Assembly: GCF_003481705.1 (NCBI RefSeq)
Contig: NZ_QULN01000002.1
Span: forward strand, 372,001 to 436,000
DNA length: 64,000 bases
Source of the DNA: Butyricicoccus sp. OM04-18BH
Lineage (GTDB): Bacteria > Bacillota > Clostridia > Oscillospirales > Butyricicoccaceae
Direction of reading: 5' to 3'
Made by a program: the position numbers and the translations under genes. Numbering within the stretch: position 1 is the stretch's first letter; every line of letters starts with the position of its first letter. Positions 31,806 to 39,599 of the stretch are shown piece after piece. The notes beneath the pieces were generated by a model. That model searched no databases. It had not been told where the DNA came from and saw only the letters and a program-made list of their open reading frames with translations.

Positions 31806-33182
31806 TCAGTTTACCTCCTTAAAGGAATAGCTTGCCGTAAAGGTCTGCTCGCGGCGCGCGAAGAACTGCTCGCTCTGCTGCGGGAAAGCGATATAGGAGA
31901 GAACGTCCTCCTCGTTTCTCGCGCGCTCGCCAAGGTGCTCGCGCGCCGCCGGGAACTCCGGCTCGAGCGAATCGGCGTAGCGTCCGGTAATCGGCTTGTC
32001 GTCACCGAGCACCTTCGCCGCAAGCTCTTCGTTCACCTTGCCGGGTGCGCGGCCGTACTCGCCGTGGATATAGCTCTTGATCTCCTTGCCGATCGACTTG
32101 TACCGTCCGCCCAGCAGAACGTTCACGGTCGCCTGTACGCCGACCATCTGCGACAGCGGCGTAACGAGCGGCGGGTAGCCAAGGTCTGCACGCACGCGCG
32201 GCGTTTCCTCGAGCACCTGATCGAGCTTGTCGATGGCGTTCTGTGCCTTGAGCTGCGCGACAAGGTTGGAGAGCATGCCGCCCGGGATCTGATAAACGAG
32301 CGCATCGGTCTTGGTCGAGAGCACGTAGGGGTCGAACAGACCGTTTTCGGTGAATTTATTCTTGATCGGAACGAAATAATCGTTGATCTTCTTGAGCTCC
32401 TTCGTATCCACGCCGCAGTCGTAGCCCATCTGCGTGAGCGCATACACGAGCGACTCGGTCGCAGGCTGACTCGTACCGCCCGAGAAGGTCGAGGTCGCGC
32501 AGTCAATGCCTGCGGCGCCGGCCTCCGCCGCCTTGAGGTAGGTCATATAGCCAAGTCCGGTCGTCGCGTGTGTGTGAACGTAGATCGGAATGCTGATATT
32601 CTCCTTGAGAGCGGTGACGAGGTCGAAGCACTCCTTCGGACTCATAATACCGGCCATATCCTTGATGCAGAGCGAGTGACAGCCCATCTGCTCGATCTGT
32701 TTGCCAAGGGAGACAAACATCTCGAGGTTATGGATCGGACTGAGCGTATAGCAGATACAGCCCTGCGCATGACCGCCGGACTTGATGCACTCGTCCACCG
32801 CAGTCTCGATGTTGCGCAGGTCGTTGAGCGCGTCGAAGATACGGATGATATCCATGCCGTTCTCGATGCTCTTGCGCACGAAGCGGCGCACGGTATCATC
32901 CGAATAATGATGGTAGCCGAGCAGATTCTGACCGCGCAGCAGCATTTGCAGCTTGGTATTTTTCATGTGCGATTTGATGTTGCGAAGCCGCTCCCACGGG
33001 TCCTCGTTCAAATATCGCAGACAACTGTCAAATGTCGCACCGCCCCAGCATTCAACGGAGTGGTAGCCTGCCTTATCCATGTCATCAAGAATACCCTGAA
33101 AGTCGGAAAACGGCATACGGGTCGCGATCAGCGACTGCTGCGCATCGCGCAACACGGTCTCGGTGATGTGTATTTGTTTCAC
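31806..33182 (-). CDS. oadA: oxaloacetate decarboxylase alpha (carboxyltransferase) subunit
   Basis: 458 aa, GTG 33182 behind AGGAGGGG. It is a DRE-TIM metallolyase-like carboxyltransferase of the OadA/pyruvate carboxylase type: ITETVLRDAQQSLIATRM with the metal-binding Asp, WGGATFDSCLRYLNEDPWERLR, LCIKDMAGIMSP with the Lys/Asp pair, and HTHATTGLGYMTYLKA with metal-ligand His residues. It moves CO2 from oxaloacetate to biotin. The C-terminal biotin domain is missing and supplied by the separate carrier gene. First gene of the operon; together with the others it forms a Na+ pump that conserves energy during fermentation. Confidence 0.94.
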   Translation of the reverse strand: MKQIHITETVLRDAQQSLIATRMPFSDFQGILDDMDKAGYHSVECWGGATFDSCLRYLNEDPWERLRNIKSHMKNTKLQMLLRGQNLLGYHHYSDDTVRRFVRKSIENGMDIIRIFDALNDLRNIETAVDECIKSGGHAQGCICYTLSPIHNLEMFVSLGKQIEQMGCHSLCIKDMAGIMSPKECFDLVTALKENISIPIYVHTHATTGLGYMTYLKAAEAGAAGIDCATSTFSGGTSQPATESLVYALTQMGYDCGVDTKELKKINDYFVPIKNKFTENGLFDPYVLSTKTDALVYQIPGGMLSNLVAQLKAQNAIDKLDQVLEETPRVRADLGYPPLVTPLSQMVGVQATVNVLLGGRYKSIGKEIKSYIHGEYGRAPGKVNEELAAKVLGDDKPITGRYADSLEPEFPAAREHLGERARNEEDVLSYIAFPQQSEQFFARREQTFTASYSFKEVN

Positions 33183-33260
33183 ATTTTGCCCCTCCTTTGG
33201 CAGCAGAGCAGGCCGGGCTCAATAAATGCGCTCCCTGTTCCCACTTTTCTGCATAAATGT

Positions 33261-33289
33261 ATCATATCACGTTCGGAGAGCGCGTGCAA
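33261..33289 (-). promoter_or_regulatory. promoter of the oad operon
   Basis: On the minus strand TTGCAC, 17 bases, TATGAT, about 80 bases before the oadA start. Confidence 0.55.
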
Positions 33290-33379
33290 TGCTTTTTCAC
33301 GCTGAAGTGCGTTCTGTTTTTCAAAATCATGCGAAATCTTCAAAATTACATTTCTTTGTGTAAAACTGTGGTTTTTTGA

Positions 33380-33408
33380 TTGACTTTCTGTTTTATATAT
33401 TGTATATT
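33380..33408 (+). promoter_or_regulatory. promoter in front of the tRNA-Arg scar array
   Basis: TTGACT, 17 bases, TATATT in a strongly A/T-rich stretch. It may be the old promoter of tRNA-Arg, now separated from the intact gene by about 600 bases of inserted scars. Confidence 0.5.
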
Positions 33409-33572
33409 ATATATGTTGTCTGAATTTTTAAGAGTCCAGATTCGTGTATCGCTTTGCCTCCGGGCTGCGGGAACATCGCGCCTCCCCCAAAAAGAATACC
33501 GCGCGCCATTTGATTTTTAACAATAGCTTTCAAAGGCCGAAAATCCATTCGCAAAAAGGCCATTTAATACCT

Positions 33573-33618
33573 GTCTCAGTAGCTCAGTTGGATAGAGCAC
33601 ACGCCTCCTAAGCATGTG
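33573..33618 (+). pseudogene. tRNA-Arg(CCU) 5' half, scar copy 1
   Basis: Acceptor 5' strand, D-arm (AGCTCAGTTGGATAGAGC) and anticodon loop CTCCTAA are present; sequence diverges right after the loop and no T-arm follows. It is not a functional tRNA. Confidence 0.8.
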
Positions 33619-33785
33619 TTTTATCACAGAGAATTTTCTCTTGTCGCGGACCGTTGTTAGATCAAGATACGGATGGATTTTGGAGTTTACTCGTTCTGGA
33701 GCGCGAAAAAACGTGAAATATGACGCGCAACAAAATTGTCCTTTAAACACTGCATTTCACGCAAATCACACTATTTTTAATACCC

Positions 33786-33831
33786 GTCTCAGTAGCTCAG
33801 TTGGATAGAGCACATGCCTCCTAAGAATATG
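33786..33831 (+). pseudogene. tRNA-Arg(CCU) 5' half, scar copy 2
   Basis: Nearly the same 5' half as copy 1 (two changes), again losing the tRNA sequence directly after CCTCCTAAG. The 170 bases between copy 1 and copy 2 show no gene. Confidence 0.8.
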
Positions 33832-33908
33832 TTATAACGACCGCCTTTCGGGCAAAGGCGATTGACATTGAGTAAGTTTAAGACTAAAATTGAATAGATT
33901 TTAAAGAT

Positions 33909-33954
33909 GTTTCCGTAGCTCAGCTGGATAGAGCGACCGCCTCCTAAGGTTGCG
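33909..33954 (+). pseudogene. tRNA-Arg(CCU) 5' half, scar copy 3
   Basis: A third 5' half with AGCTCAGCTGGATAGAGC and CCTCCTAAG, followed by unrelated sequence. Its D-arm matches the intact gene better than copies 1 and 2 do. Confidence 0.8.
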
Positions 33955-34033
33955 TTACAACGGCCACCTCAAAAAAAACTAAATAAGGGATTGCAGTTCG
34001 ACTTTGATCGGGCTATAATCATATATCAGACAC

Positions 34034-34107
34034 GTCCATATAGCTCAGCTGGATAGAGCACACGCCTCCTAAGCGTGGGGTCGGAGGTTCAAATCCTCTT
34101 ATGGACG
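34034..34107 (+). tRNA. tRNA-Arg, anticodon CCU
   Basis: Complete cloverleaf: acceptor GTCCATA/TATGGAC, D-arm, anticodon stem CACGC/GCGTG with loop CTCCTAA (anticodon CCT), T-arm with GGTTCAAATC, discriminator G and an encoded CCA (34108-34110). It reads AGG codons. It sits at the junction between chromosome and the conjugative element. Confidence 0.95.
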
Positions 34108-34119
34108 CCAGTGAACAAC

Positions 34120-34158
34120 GCCGAAAGCCTTTGTTTTCAAGGGTTTTCGGCTTTTCTT
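34120..34158 (+). terminator. terminator after tRNA-Arg
   Basis: GCCGAAA pairs with TTTCGGC, with inner pairs, followed by TTTTCTT. Confidence 0.8.
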
Positions 34159-34522
34159 ATATAAAAAGCTACGAAAAAGCTCTTTCACTGTATGAGATAA
34201 AATTCTACTCCAAAATTTGATTTTTGACAACCCCTCCAGAATCGAACGGTTGTTATAAGACAAAATCGCCAGCTAATTTTTAGCAGAAAACGGGCTGTTC
34301 TTGCTAATGAAAATGCCCTTCCTGCTAATCAGCCCCAAAATCGTGCCAAAAATCCAGCTAATCAAAAAAGGCGGATGTTTTGAATACCATGCAGTTATAG
34401 CAGATAAAATTAAATATCGTTATGTACATAGAGCGTCTATTTGCCCCGCATTGGGGATGGATAGGCGCTCTTTTTTTATGCCCAAACCCATGGGCAAATA
34501 CAAGAGATTGGAGGTGTTTTAT
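34159..34522. other. left-end region of the element with GCTAAT repeats
   Basis: No gene is visible between the tRNA terminator and the first element gene, although an open frame from 34301 runs into it without a start signal. GCTAAT occurs at 34272, 34303, 34324 and 34357 in the same direction. These could be arm sites for the integrase/excisionase or iterons for RepA. Confidence 0.45.
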
Positions 34523-34747
34523 TTGAGCAAGCCTGTTTATACCGCAGACAAGCCGAGCGACTGTCATTACTGCTACTTCTGGACGAATGGCAGAAAGGGC
34601 TGCCGTCTGGGTAGAAATAATTGCTACTACTTAATCTCTTTGCCGCCGAAACCCAAGTCGGAATGTGATGGCTGTCCCTATGGGCGAGATCACCCGTGCA
34701 TTGGTTGGTGTACGAAGAAGGTTATGCGTGAAGTGGGGCTTCGTTGA
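34523..34747 (+). CDS. small Cys-rich element protein
   Basis: 74 aa from TTG 34523 with GGAGGT 7 bases upstream; the longer frame to 34301 has no signal. It contains SDCHYCYFW, a CRLGRNNCYY segment, CDGCPYGRDHPC and WCTKK, so eight or more Cys that could hold zinc. Similar short Cys-rich proteins are found as first genes in CTn-type elements; their role is not known to me. It is followed 1 base later by another small gene and then by repA, forming the start of the element's leading operon. Confidence 0.65.
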   Translation: MSKPVYTADKPSDCHYCYFWTNGRKGCRLGRNNCYYLISLPPKPKSECDGCPYGRDHPCIGWCTKKVMREVGLR

Positions 34748-34748
34748 T

Positions 34749-34883
34749 ATGGATGTGTATGAACAGGAATACCGCTTCTACTATTTTGCCCGATGTCCTT
34801 ACGAAAAGACGGATACGACTTTCCGCAGCATTCCGCTGACAACAGAAAGTTTTCCGCAGAAAGAAGGTGGTGAAGCCGTGTGA
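34749..34883 (+). CDS. 44-aa element protein upstream of repA
   Basis: ATG 34749, product begins MDVYEQEYRFYYFARCPYEK and ends EGGEAV. No family is recognised. Its stop codon overlaps the repA GTG start (GTGTGAG), which points to translational coupling. The short gap to the preceding gene means it has little room for its own ribosome site, so expression may rely on coupling. It could also be only a leader peptide for repA. Confidence 0.5.
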   Translation: MDVYEQEYRFYYFARCPYEKTDTTFRSIPLTTESFPQKEGGEAV

Positions 34884-35809
34884 GTTTTGATTATTTTTAC
34901 GGTCAGCAATCCGATCTATTCACATTCTATCGAGTTCCGAAGGTGTTGTTCACGAACGAGAGGTTCTGGAATATTTCTGCCGATGCCAAGATGCTGTATG
35001 GCATTTTGCTTGACCGCATGAGCCTGTCTGCCAAGAATGGTTGGATAGATAAAAACGGTAGAGTGTATATCATTTTTACAATCGACGAAGCGAAGATGGC
35101 TCTGAACTGTGCTGAACAAAAGGCTATCAAGCTGCTCAGTGAACTTGAGAAGAAAGCAGGATTGATTGAACGTAAGCGCCAGGGTTTGGGAAAGCCCAAC
35201 CTGATCTATGTGAAGAACTTTATCTCTGCTGTGGATTCACAACTCTTGAATTGTGAAAATCACAATTCTGGAACAATGGAAATCACAACTCAAGAACTTC
35301 CGAAATCACAATGTAATAATACTGATATTAAAAATACTGAATTTAGTGATACTGATTCTATCTTTCCTTCCGGAAATGGTGGAATGATGGACGAGAATGA
35401 CCGGTATCAAGAATACTTTGATTATTTCTCGGATCAGCTCAGTATGGATTTGTTGAAGAAGGATTACCCTTACGATTCCGAAATGCTGGATAACATTCTG
35501 GAGTTGATCGTTGAAACAGTTTGCACGAAGCGACCGTTGATTCGCATTGGTGCAGAGGAGCGTCCGGCAGAAATTGTCCGCAGTCGGTTTATGAAACTGA
35601 ATGCCGAACACATTCGATATGTTATGGACTGCTTCAAGGAGAACACCACAAAGATTAGAAATATCCGTCAGTATATGCTGACTACGATATACAATGCGCC
35701 GACGACAATAGACACCTACTACGATGCTCTTGTTCGGCACGATATGTCACACGGATATTTGGAAGGAGGATTTAAGAAATTGAAAATGAAGCGAGAGGAA
35801 GGAGAGTGA
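34880..35809 (+). CDS. repA: replication initiator RepA, N-terminal domain type
   Basis: 309 aa, GTG start with GAAGGTGGTG upstream. Residues 15-110 match the RepA_N winged-helix domain of Gram-positive plasmids and CTn elements: FYRVPKVLFTNERFWNISADAKMLYGILLDRMSLSAKNGWIDKNGRVYI, then KLLSELEKKAGLIERKRQGLGKPN. After a polar linker a DnaD-like C-terminal region follows (about residues 185-290). It should start replication of the excised circle. It is followed after 6 bases by parA and parB, giving the element a plasmid-like maintenance module. Confidence 0.88.
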   Translation: MSFDYFYGQQSDLFTFYRVPKVLFTNERFWNISADAKMLYGILLDRMSLSAKNGWIDKNGRVYIIFTIDEAKMALNCAEQKAIKLLSELEKKAGLIERKRQGLGKPNLIYVKNFISAVDSQLLNCENHNSGTMEITTQELPKSQCNNTDIKNTEFSDTDSIFPSGNGGMMDENDRYQEYFDYFSDQLSMDLLKKDYPYDSEMLDNILELIVETVCTKRPLIRIGAEERPAEIVRSRFMKLNAEHIRYVMDCFKENTTKIRNIRQYMLTTIYNAPTTIDTYYDALVRHDMSHGYLEGGFKKLKMKREEGE

Positions 35810-35815
35810 CGATAA

Positions 35816-36643
35816 ATGTCGAAAAAAGCAACCATCATTGCGGTGGTCAATCAGAAAGGAGGCACTGGAAAGACCACCACCACCGAGAATCTGGGCGTTG
35901 GCTTGGCTCTTGAAGGAAAAAAGGTGCTTCTGGTAGACACCGATCCCCAGGCTTCCCTGACGGTCAGTTTGGGCAATCCCTGCCCGGATGATCTGTCTCC
36001 GACACTTTCCGATCTGATGGGAAAGATTATGATGGAAAACCCTATTACTCCCGATGAAGGGATTCTTCATCATCCGGAGGGCGTTGATTTGGTGCCGTCC
36101 AACATCGAACTCTCAGGTATGGAGGTAGCACTGGTCAATGCCATGAGCCGGGAAACCATTCTCCGGCAATACCTGGATACAGTCAAACAGAATTATGATT
36201 ACATTCTTCTTGACTGTATGCCGTCTTTGGGTATGCTGACCGTCAATGCGTTGGCAGCTGCCGACAATGTGCTGATACCGGTTCAGGCAGCATACCTTCC
36301 TGCAAAGGGTCTGGAACAGCTGCTTGGAACCATCAACAAGGTCAAGAGGCAAATCAACCCGAAACTGAGGATTGAAGGGATTCTTCTGACGATGGTGGAC
36401 AGCCGCACCAACTACTCCAAAGACATCAGCAATCTGATTCGGGAGAGCTACGGCGGAAAGCTGAAGGTTTACAAGACCGACATTCCCCGCTCTGTCCGTG
36501 CAGAGGAAATCAGCGCAGAGGGAACCAGTATCTTCAAGCATGATCCCAAAGGCAAAGTTGCCGAAGCCTATAAAATTCTGACGAAGGAGGTGTTAAACAA
36601 TGCAGAAAAAAGGCGCAAACATCAGCTTGAAGGGGTACGATGA
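35816..36643 (+). CDS. parA: ParA-family partition ATPase
   Basis: 275 aa. Deviant Walker A NQKGGTGKTTT at about residues 13-23, Walker A' VLLVDTDPQASLT, Walker B YILLDCMPSLG, and the C-terminal SVRAEEISAEGTSIFKHDPKGKVAEAY typical of element-borne ParA (Soj) proteins. With ParB it distributes or stabilises the circular form. The end overlaps parB by 44 bases in another frame, indicating coupled translation. A decayed relative is found at 22.2-22.5 kb, showing that this element type visited the genome before. Confidence 0.94.
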   Translation: MSKKATIIAVVNQKGGTGKTTTTENLGVGLALEGKKVLLVDTDPQASLTVSLGNPCPDDLSPTLSDLMGKIMMENPITPDEGILHHPEGVDLVPSNIELSGMEVALVNAMSRETILRQYLDTVKQNYDYILLDCMPSLGMLTVNALAAADNVLIPVQAAYLPAKGLEQLLGTINKVKRQINPKLRIEGILLTMVDSRTNYSKDISNLIRESYGGKLKVYKTDIPRSVRAEEISAEGTSIFKHDPKGKVAEAYKILTKEVLNNAEKRRKHQLEGVR

Positions 36644-37526
36644 TATTTTCTCCACCGATCAATCCAGAGCTGAAGCCCAGCAGGAGCGTGTGCAGGAAAT
36701 TCCGCTTTCTGAGCTACACCCCTTTGAGGGACACCCCTTCCGTGTGGTTGATGATGAAGAAATGATGAAAACGGCAGAGAGCGTCCGAGATTTCGGAGTT
36801 CTCACTCCTGCGATTGTCCGTCCTGACCCCGACGGTGGTTATGAAATCGTTTCTGGTCACAGGCGGCACCGGGCATCGGAGCTTGCGGGTAAGGAAACCA
36901 TGCCTGCGATTGTTCGTGACCTGGACGATGATGCAGCCATTATTTTGATGGTTGATGCGAATTTGCAGAGGGAGAGTATCCTGCCGAGTGAAAGAGCATT
37001 TGCTTATAAGATGAAGCTGGATGCGATTAAACATCAAGGTCAACGCACCGATTTAACTTCATCCCAAGTTGGGATGAAGTTGCAGGCAATGGATATAGTC
37101 GGTCAGGAGGCAGGAGAAAGCAGAAATCAGGTACACCGTTATATCCGTCTGACCGAACTGATTCCGGAACTGCTGGATATGGTAGATACGGGTCAGATCA
37201 AATTCAATCCTGCGGTGGAGCTTTCCTATCTGGCAAGTGAAGAACAGAAGGATTTTCTTTCTGCAATGGATTATGCTCAAGCAGCTCCTTCCCTTTCGCA
37301 AGCACAGCGAATTAAAAAGCTCGCACAGGAGGGCGAGTGTACGCTGGATGCGATGTGCGAGATTATGAATGAAATCAAGAAGGGAGAGCTGGACAGAGTA
37401 ACCTTCAAAACGGATTCGTTGCGAAAATACTTCCCGAAGTCCTATACCAACAAGCAGATGGAGGATAAAATCATTCAGCTTTTGGAGCAATGGCAGAAAA
37501 AAAGAGAAAAATCAATGGAAAGGTAA
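36600..37526 (+). CDS. parB: ParB/Spo0J-type partition protein
   Basis: 308 aa, ATG 36600 inside the end of parA with AAGGAGG 8 bases upstream. The ParB nuclease-like domain contains PLSELHPFEGHPFRVVDDEEM, then GVLTPAIVRPDPDGGYEIVSGHRRHRASEL, with the CTP-binding GHRR box. A helix-turn-helix follows (SQVGMKLQAMDIVGQEAGESRNQVHRYIRL). It binds centromere-like sites on the element and activates ParA; no parS copies could be assigned in the window. Confidence 0.93.
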   Translation: MQKKGANISLKGYDDIFSTDQSRAEAQQERVQEIPLSELHPFEGHPFRVVDDEEMMKTAESVRDFGVLTPAIVRPDPDGGYEIVSGHRRHRASELAGKETMPAIVRDLDDDAAIILMVDANLQRESILPSERAFAYKMKLDAIKHQGQRTDLTSSQVGMKLQAMDIVGQEAGESRNQVHRYIRLTELIPELLDMVDTGQIKFNPAVELSYLASEEQKDFLSAMDYAQAAPSLSQAQRIKKLAQEGECTLDAMCEIMNEIKKGELDRVTFKTDSLRKYFPKSYTNKQMEDKIIQLLEQWQKKREKSMER

Positions 37527-37534
37527 GGTAAAAA

Positions 37535-38062
37535 ATGTTTACACCCAAAAACATTCAGGGCGCTTTGGAAGAACTCTACGACCTTTGCGATCCTGATTAT
37601 ATGGTAGATATGCTCGTAAACTACAGTGAGGAGTTCGATGATATTTCTCCTGCGCTTCTGGCAAAGTCGTTTCAGAAAAATGCCGAGATGATTAGCGAGT
37701 ATCGAGTATTGTCCTCTGCTGGTGAGGGTATCGACTATCAGGGAAAGGTACTTCTGAACAGCAGAGCCGTGCGGCTTCTGTCCTATGTAGAAGATATGAG
37801 CGGCGATGAAAAAGTTCGCACGATTCAGAGCAAGGAGCTGTGGTTAGCAGAAGATATGACATTCTATGTGGTGTCCTGTATGTCTACGATCACGATGGAC
37901 AAGGAAGAAGCCATTTGTCTTAACGAACACCGCAGCGTGGTTACTACGGTGGAATGCGAGGACGATATTTTCTTCGACATGGGTTCCCTGATTTGCGAAC
38001 TGGACGATATTTGCTTGTTCGAGCTTTTAGCCGATGTGGATGCGACTATTTATGAACTGTAA
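37535..38062 (+). CDS. element protein of unknown function
   Basis: 175 aa, starting 8 bases after parB behind AAGGTAAGG-like sequence. The protein is acidic and mixed alpha/beta, MFTPKNIQGALEELYDLCDPDYM at the start and CELDDICLFELLADVD near the end. I do not recognise a domain. No signal peptide or membrane segment. It is in line with the replication/partition genes and conserved position suggests an accessory role in element biology, but no more can be said. Confidence 0.7.
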   Translation: MFTPKNIQGALEELYDLCDPDYMVDMLVNYSEEFDDISPALLAKSFQKNAEMISEYRVLSSAGEGIDYQGKVLLNSRAVRLLSYVEDMSGDEKVRTIQSKELWLAEDMTFYVVSCMSTITMDKEEAICLNEHRSVVTTVECEDDIFFDMGSLICELDDICLFELLADVDATIYEL

Positions 38063-38116
38063 CAGGTTCATGGATGGTCGCTTTTCTTATTTCCAAAGAA
38101 ACGGAGGTATCGAAAC

Positions 38117-38758
38117 TTGAAAGAATACGATGTGAAGATCACCGAAACCTTGGAGAAAACGGTTACGGTGCAAGCAGAATCTCACGATGCGGCAGAGGAA
38201 CAGGTTAGAGCCGCTTATTACAATTCGGAGTACATTCTGGACTCCGAAAACTTTACCGGTGTTGCGTTCGGCACGACCGAGGAACGGGAGGTTCAGAAAG
38301 AACAGGCAGATACCATGAATGTGTTGCTGGTAAAGCCGTTCATGTATCCGCAGGCTGTGCAGATCGGCTGTGAGCTGGAGGATTTGCAGAAAGCCGTAGG
38401 TGGCGATATTGAGGCAACTTATCCGTTCAATGAGCCGGTTGCACTGGTGATGCACGACGAAGGTAAACTCGTAGGCAAAGAACTGAACCGTGCGCTGCGT
38501 GATGATGACGGCGATATTTATGACATTATCGCCGGTGATTTTCTGGTTGTGGGATTGGGCGAGGATGATTTTTGTTCTCTGTCCCCGGAACTGATGAAGC
38601 AGTTTGAGGAACACTTTCATCAGCCTGAGACTTTTGTACGCATGGGGCGCAGCATTATGGCGCTTCCCCTGCCGGATGACATGGTGAAGAAAGAAGATGC
38701 ACCTGTCAAAGCTGATTCGGTTCCCCACAAAAGTAACCCTGACCGAGATGTTCTGTAA
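38117..38758 (+). CDS. PcfM/DpnD-like protein with DUF3846-type domain
   Basis: 213 aa, TTG 38117 with ACGGAGG upstream. Residues 1-55 (KEYDVKITETLEKTVTVQAESHDAAEEQV) look like the small DpnD/PcfM fold. From about residue 65 (MNVLLVKPFMYPQAVQIGCELEDLQKAVGGDIEATYPF) it matches the DUF3846 domain of phages and conjugative elements, and the end is a charged tail (NPDRDVL). The fusion of two small domains is common in CTn accessory genes. Function unknown, cytoplasmic. Confidence 0.75.
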   Translation: MKEYDVKITETLEKTVTVQAESHDAAEEQVRAAYYNSEYILDSENFTGVAFGTTEEREVQKEQADTMNVLLVKPFMYPQAVQIGCELEDLQKAVGGDIEATYPFNEPVALVMHDEGKLVGKELNRALRDDDGDIYDIIAGDFLVVGLGEDDFCSLSPELMKQFEEHFHQPETFVRMGRSIMALPLPDDMVKKEDAPVKADSVPHKSNPDRDVL

Positions 38759-38768
38759 GGAGGTTCTT

Positions 38769-39080
38769 ATGCAAAGAAATTCGACGATTGGAGAGCTGAT
38801 GGAGCGAAAGCGGATTCAGGATGGTGCCAAGGAGTACCAGGGACATACCTATATGGACTTGGCACGATTTGATGACGCCACCAAGCACATGATTATTTTC
38901 GATGTGCTGACCGATGAATCGCCTGTCGGTTGGAAAGGCGAAAGAAATCGCCTGTATTTGAGCGATGTGGGTTATCAGAAGGCTCTGGATAACCAGAAAG
39001 CTGGCAATATCAAGATTATCAGCCATGCCGCAGTTGCCAAGGGCAATCTGTATTACGACCACAGAGATATGGCACGATAA
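38769..39080 (+). CDS. element protein of unknown function
   Basis: 103 aa from ATG 38769 with AAGGAGG 6 bases upstream; the frame open to 38697 would overlap the preceding gene. The protein is basic and compact: GELMERKRIQDGAKEYQGHTYMDLARFDDATKHMIIFDVLTDESPVGWKGERNRLYLSD. No family recognised. It lies in the operon between the DUF3846 gene and pcfB and is probably co-expressed with conjugation accessory genes. Confidence 0.65.
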   Translation: MQRNSTIGELMERKRIQDGAKEYQGHTYMDLARFDDATKHMIIFDVLTDESPVGWKGERNRLYLSDVGYQKALDNQKAGNIKIISHAAVAKGNLYYDHRDMAR

Positions 39081-39116
39081 TCTGTTCACTCTACTGCTTG
39101 CAGGAGGTGATGAATC

Positions 39117-39599
39117 ATGCAGGAAGAAGTTGAAAACAGAACAGTAAACCTGGCGATCAGCACAACCAAGCTGACGGGGCGCACTATCATTGCCGGTATC
39201 CGCAAGTATTTGCAGCACCGGGAAAAAGTGAAGATGAAAAAGGCACGAGACCCTGCCGTTCATGGAAAGCAATCCGTGAAACAGCTTTTGGGACAGAATC
39301 AGGGTGCTACGAATGTTGAGATCGACAAAGAGAGTATCCGTGATTTTGAAAAGCTCGCCAAGAAGTATGGCGTGGACTTTGCCGTAAGAAAAGATAAGTC
39401 CGTTGATCCTCCCCGGTTTCTTGTTTTTGTCCGTTCTAAAGATGCAGATGCTTTGGATGCAATCTGCAAGGAACATCAGGCAAGGGCATTAACCAAGAAT
39501 GAAAAGCCGAGCGTTCTGGCGCAGCTGAAGAAGTTCAAGGAAATTGTCGCAGCGATTCCGAAGAAGGTTCGAGAGAAGAAACAGGAGCGTGATCTGTGA
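39117..39599 (+). CDS. PcfB-family conjugation accessory protein
   Basis: 160 aa, ATG 39117 preceded by AGGAGGTGATGA. It matches the PcfB family of Gram-positive conjugative elements: EVENRTVNLAISTTKLTGRTIIAGIRKYL at the start, HGKQSVKQLLGQNQGATNVEI and the closing KKFKEIVAAIPKKVREKK. PcfB proteins are encoded just before the VirD4-type coupling protein and may assist substrate recruitment. The stop codon overlaps the start of the coupling protein gene, so translation is coupled. Confidence 0.85.
   Translation: MQEEVENRTVNLAISTTKLTGRTIIAGIRKYLQHREKVKMKKARDPAVHGKQSVKQLLGQNQGATNVEIDKESIRDFEKLAKKYGVDFAVRKDKSVDPPRFLVFVRSKDADALDAICKEHQARALTKNEKPSVLAQLKKFKEIVAAIPKKVREKKQERDL

Noticed and set aside
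33573..33954. Three extra functional tRNA genes
   Set aside because: Each lacks the 3' half of the anticodon stem, the T-arm and the acceptor 3' strand.
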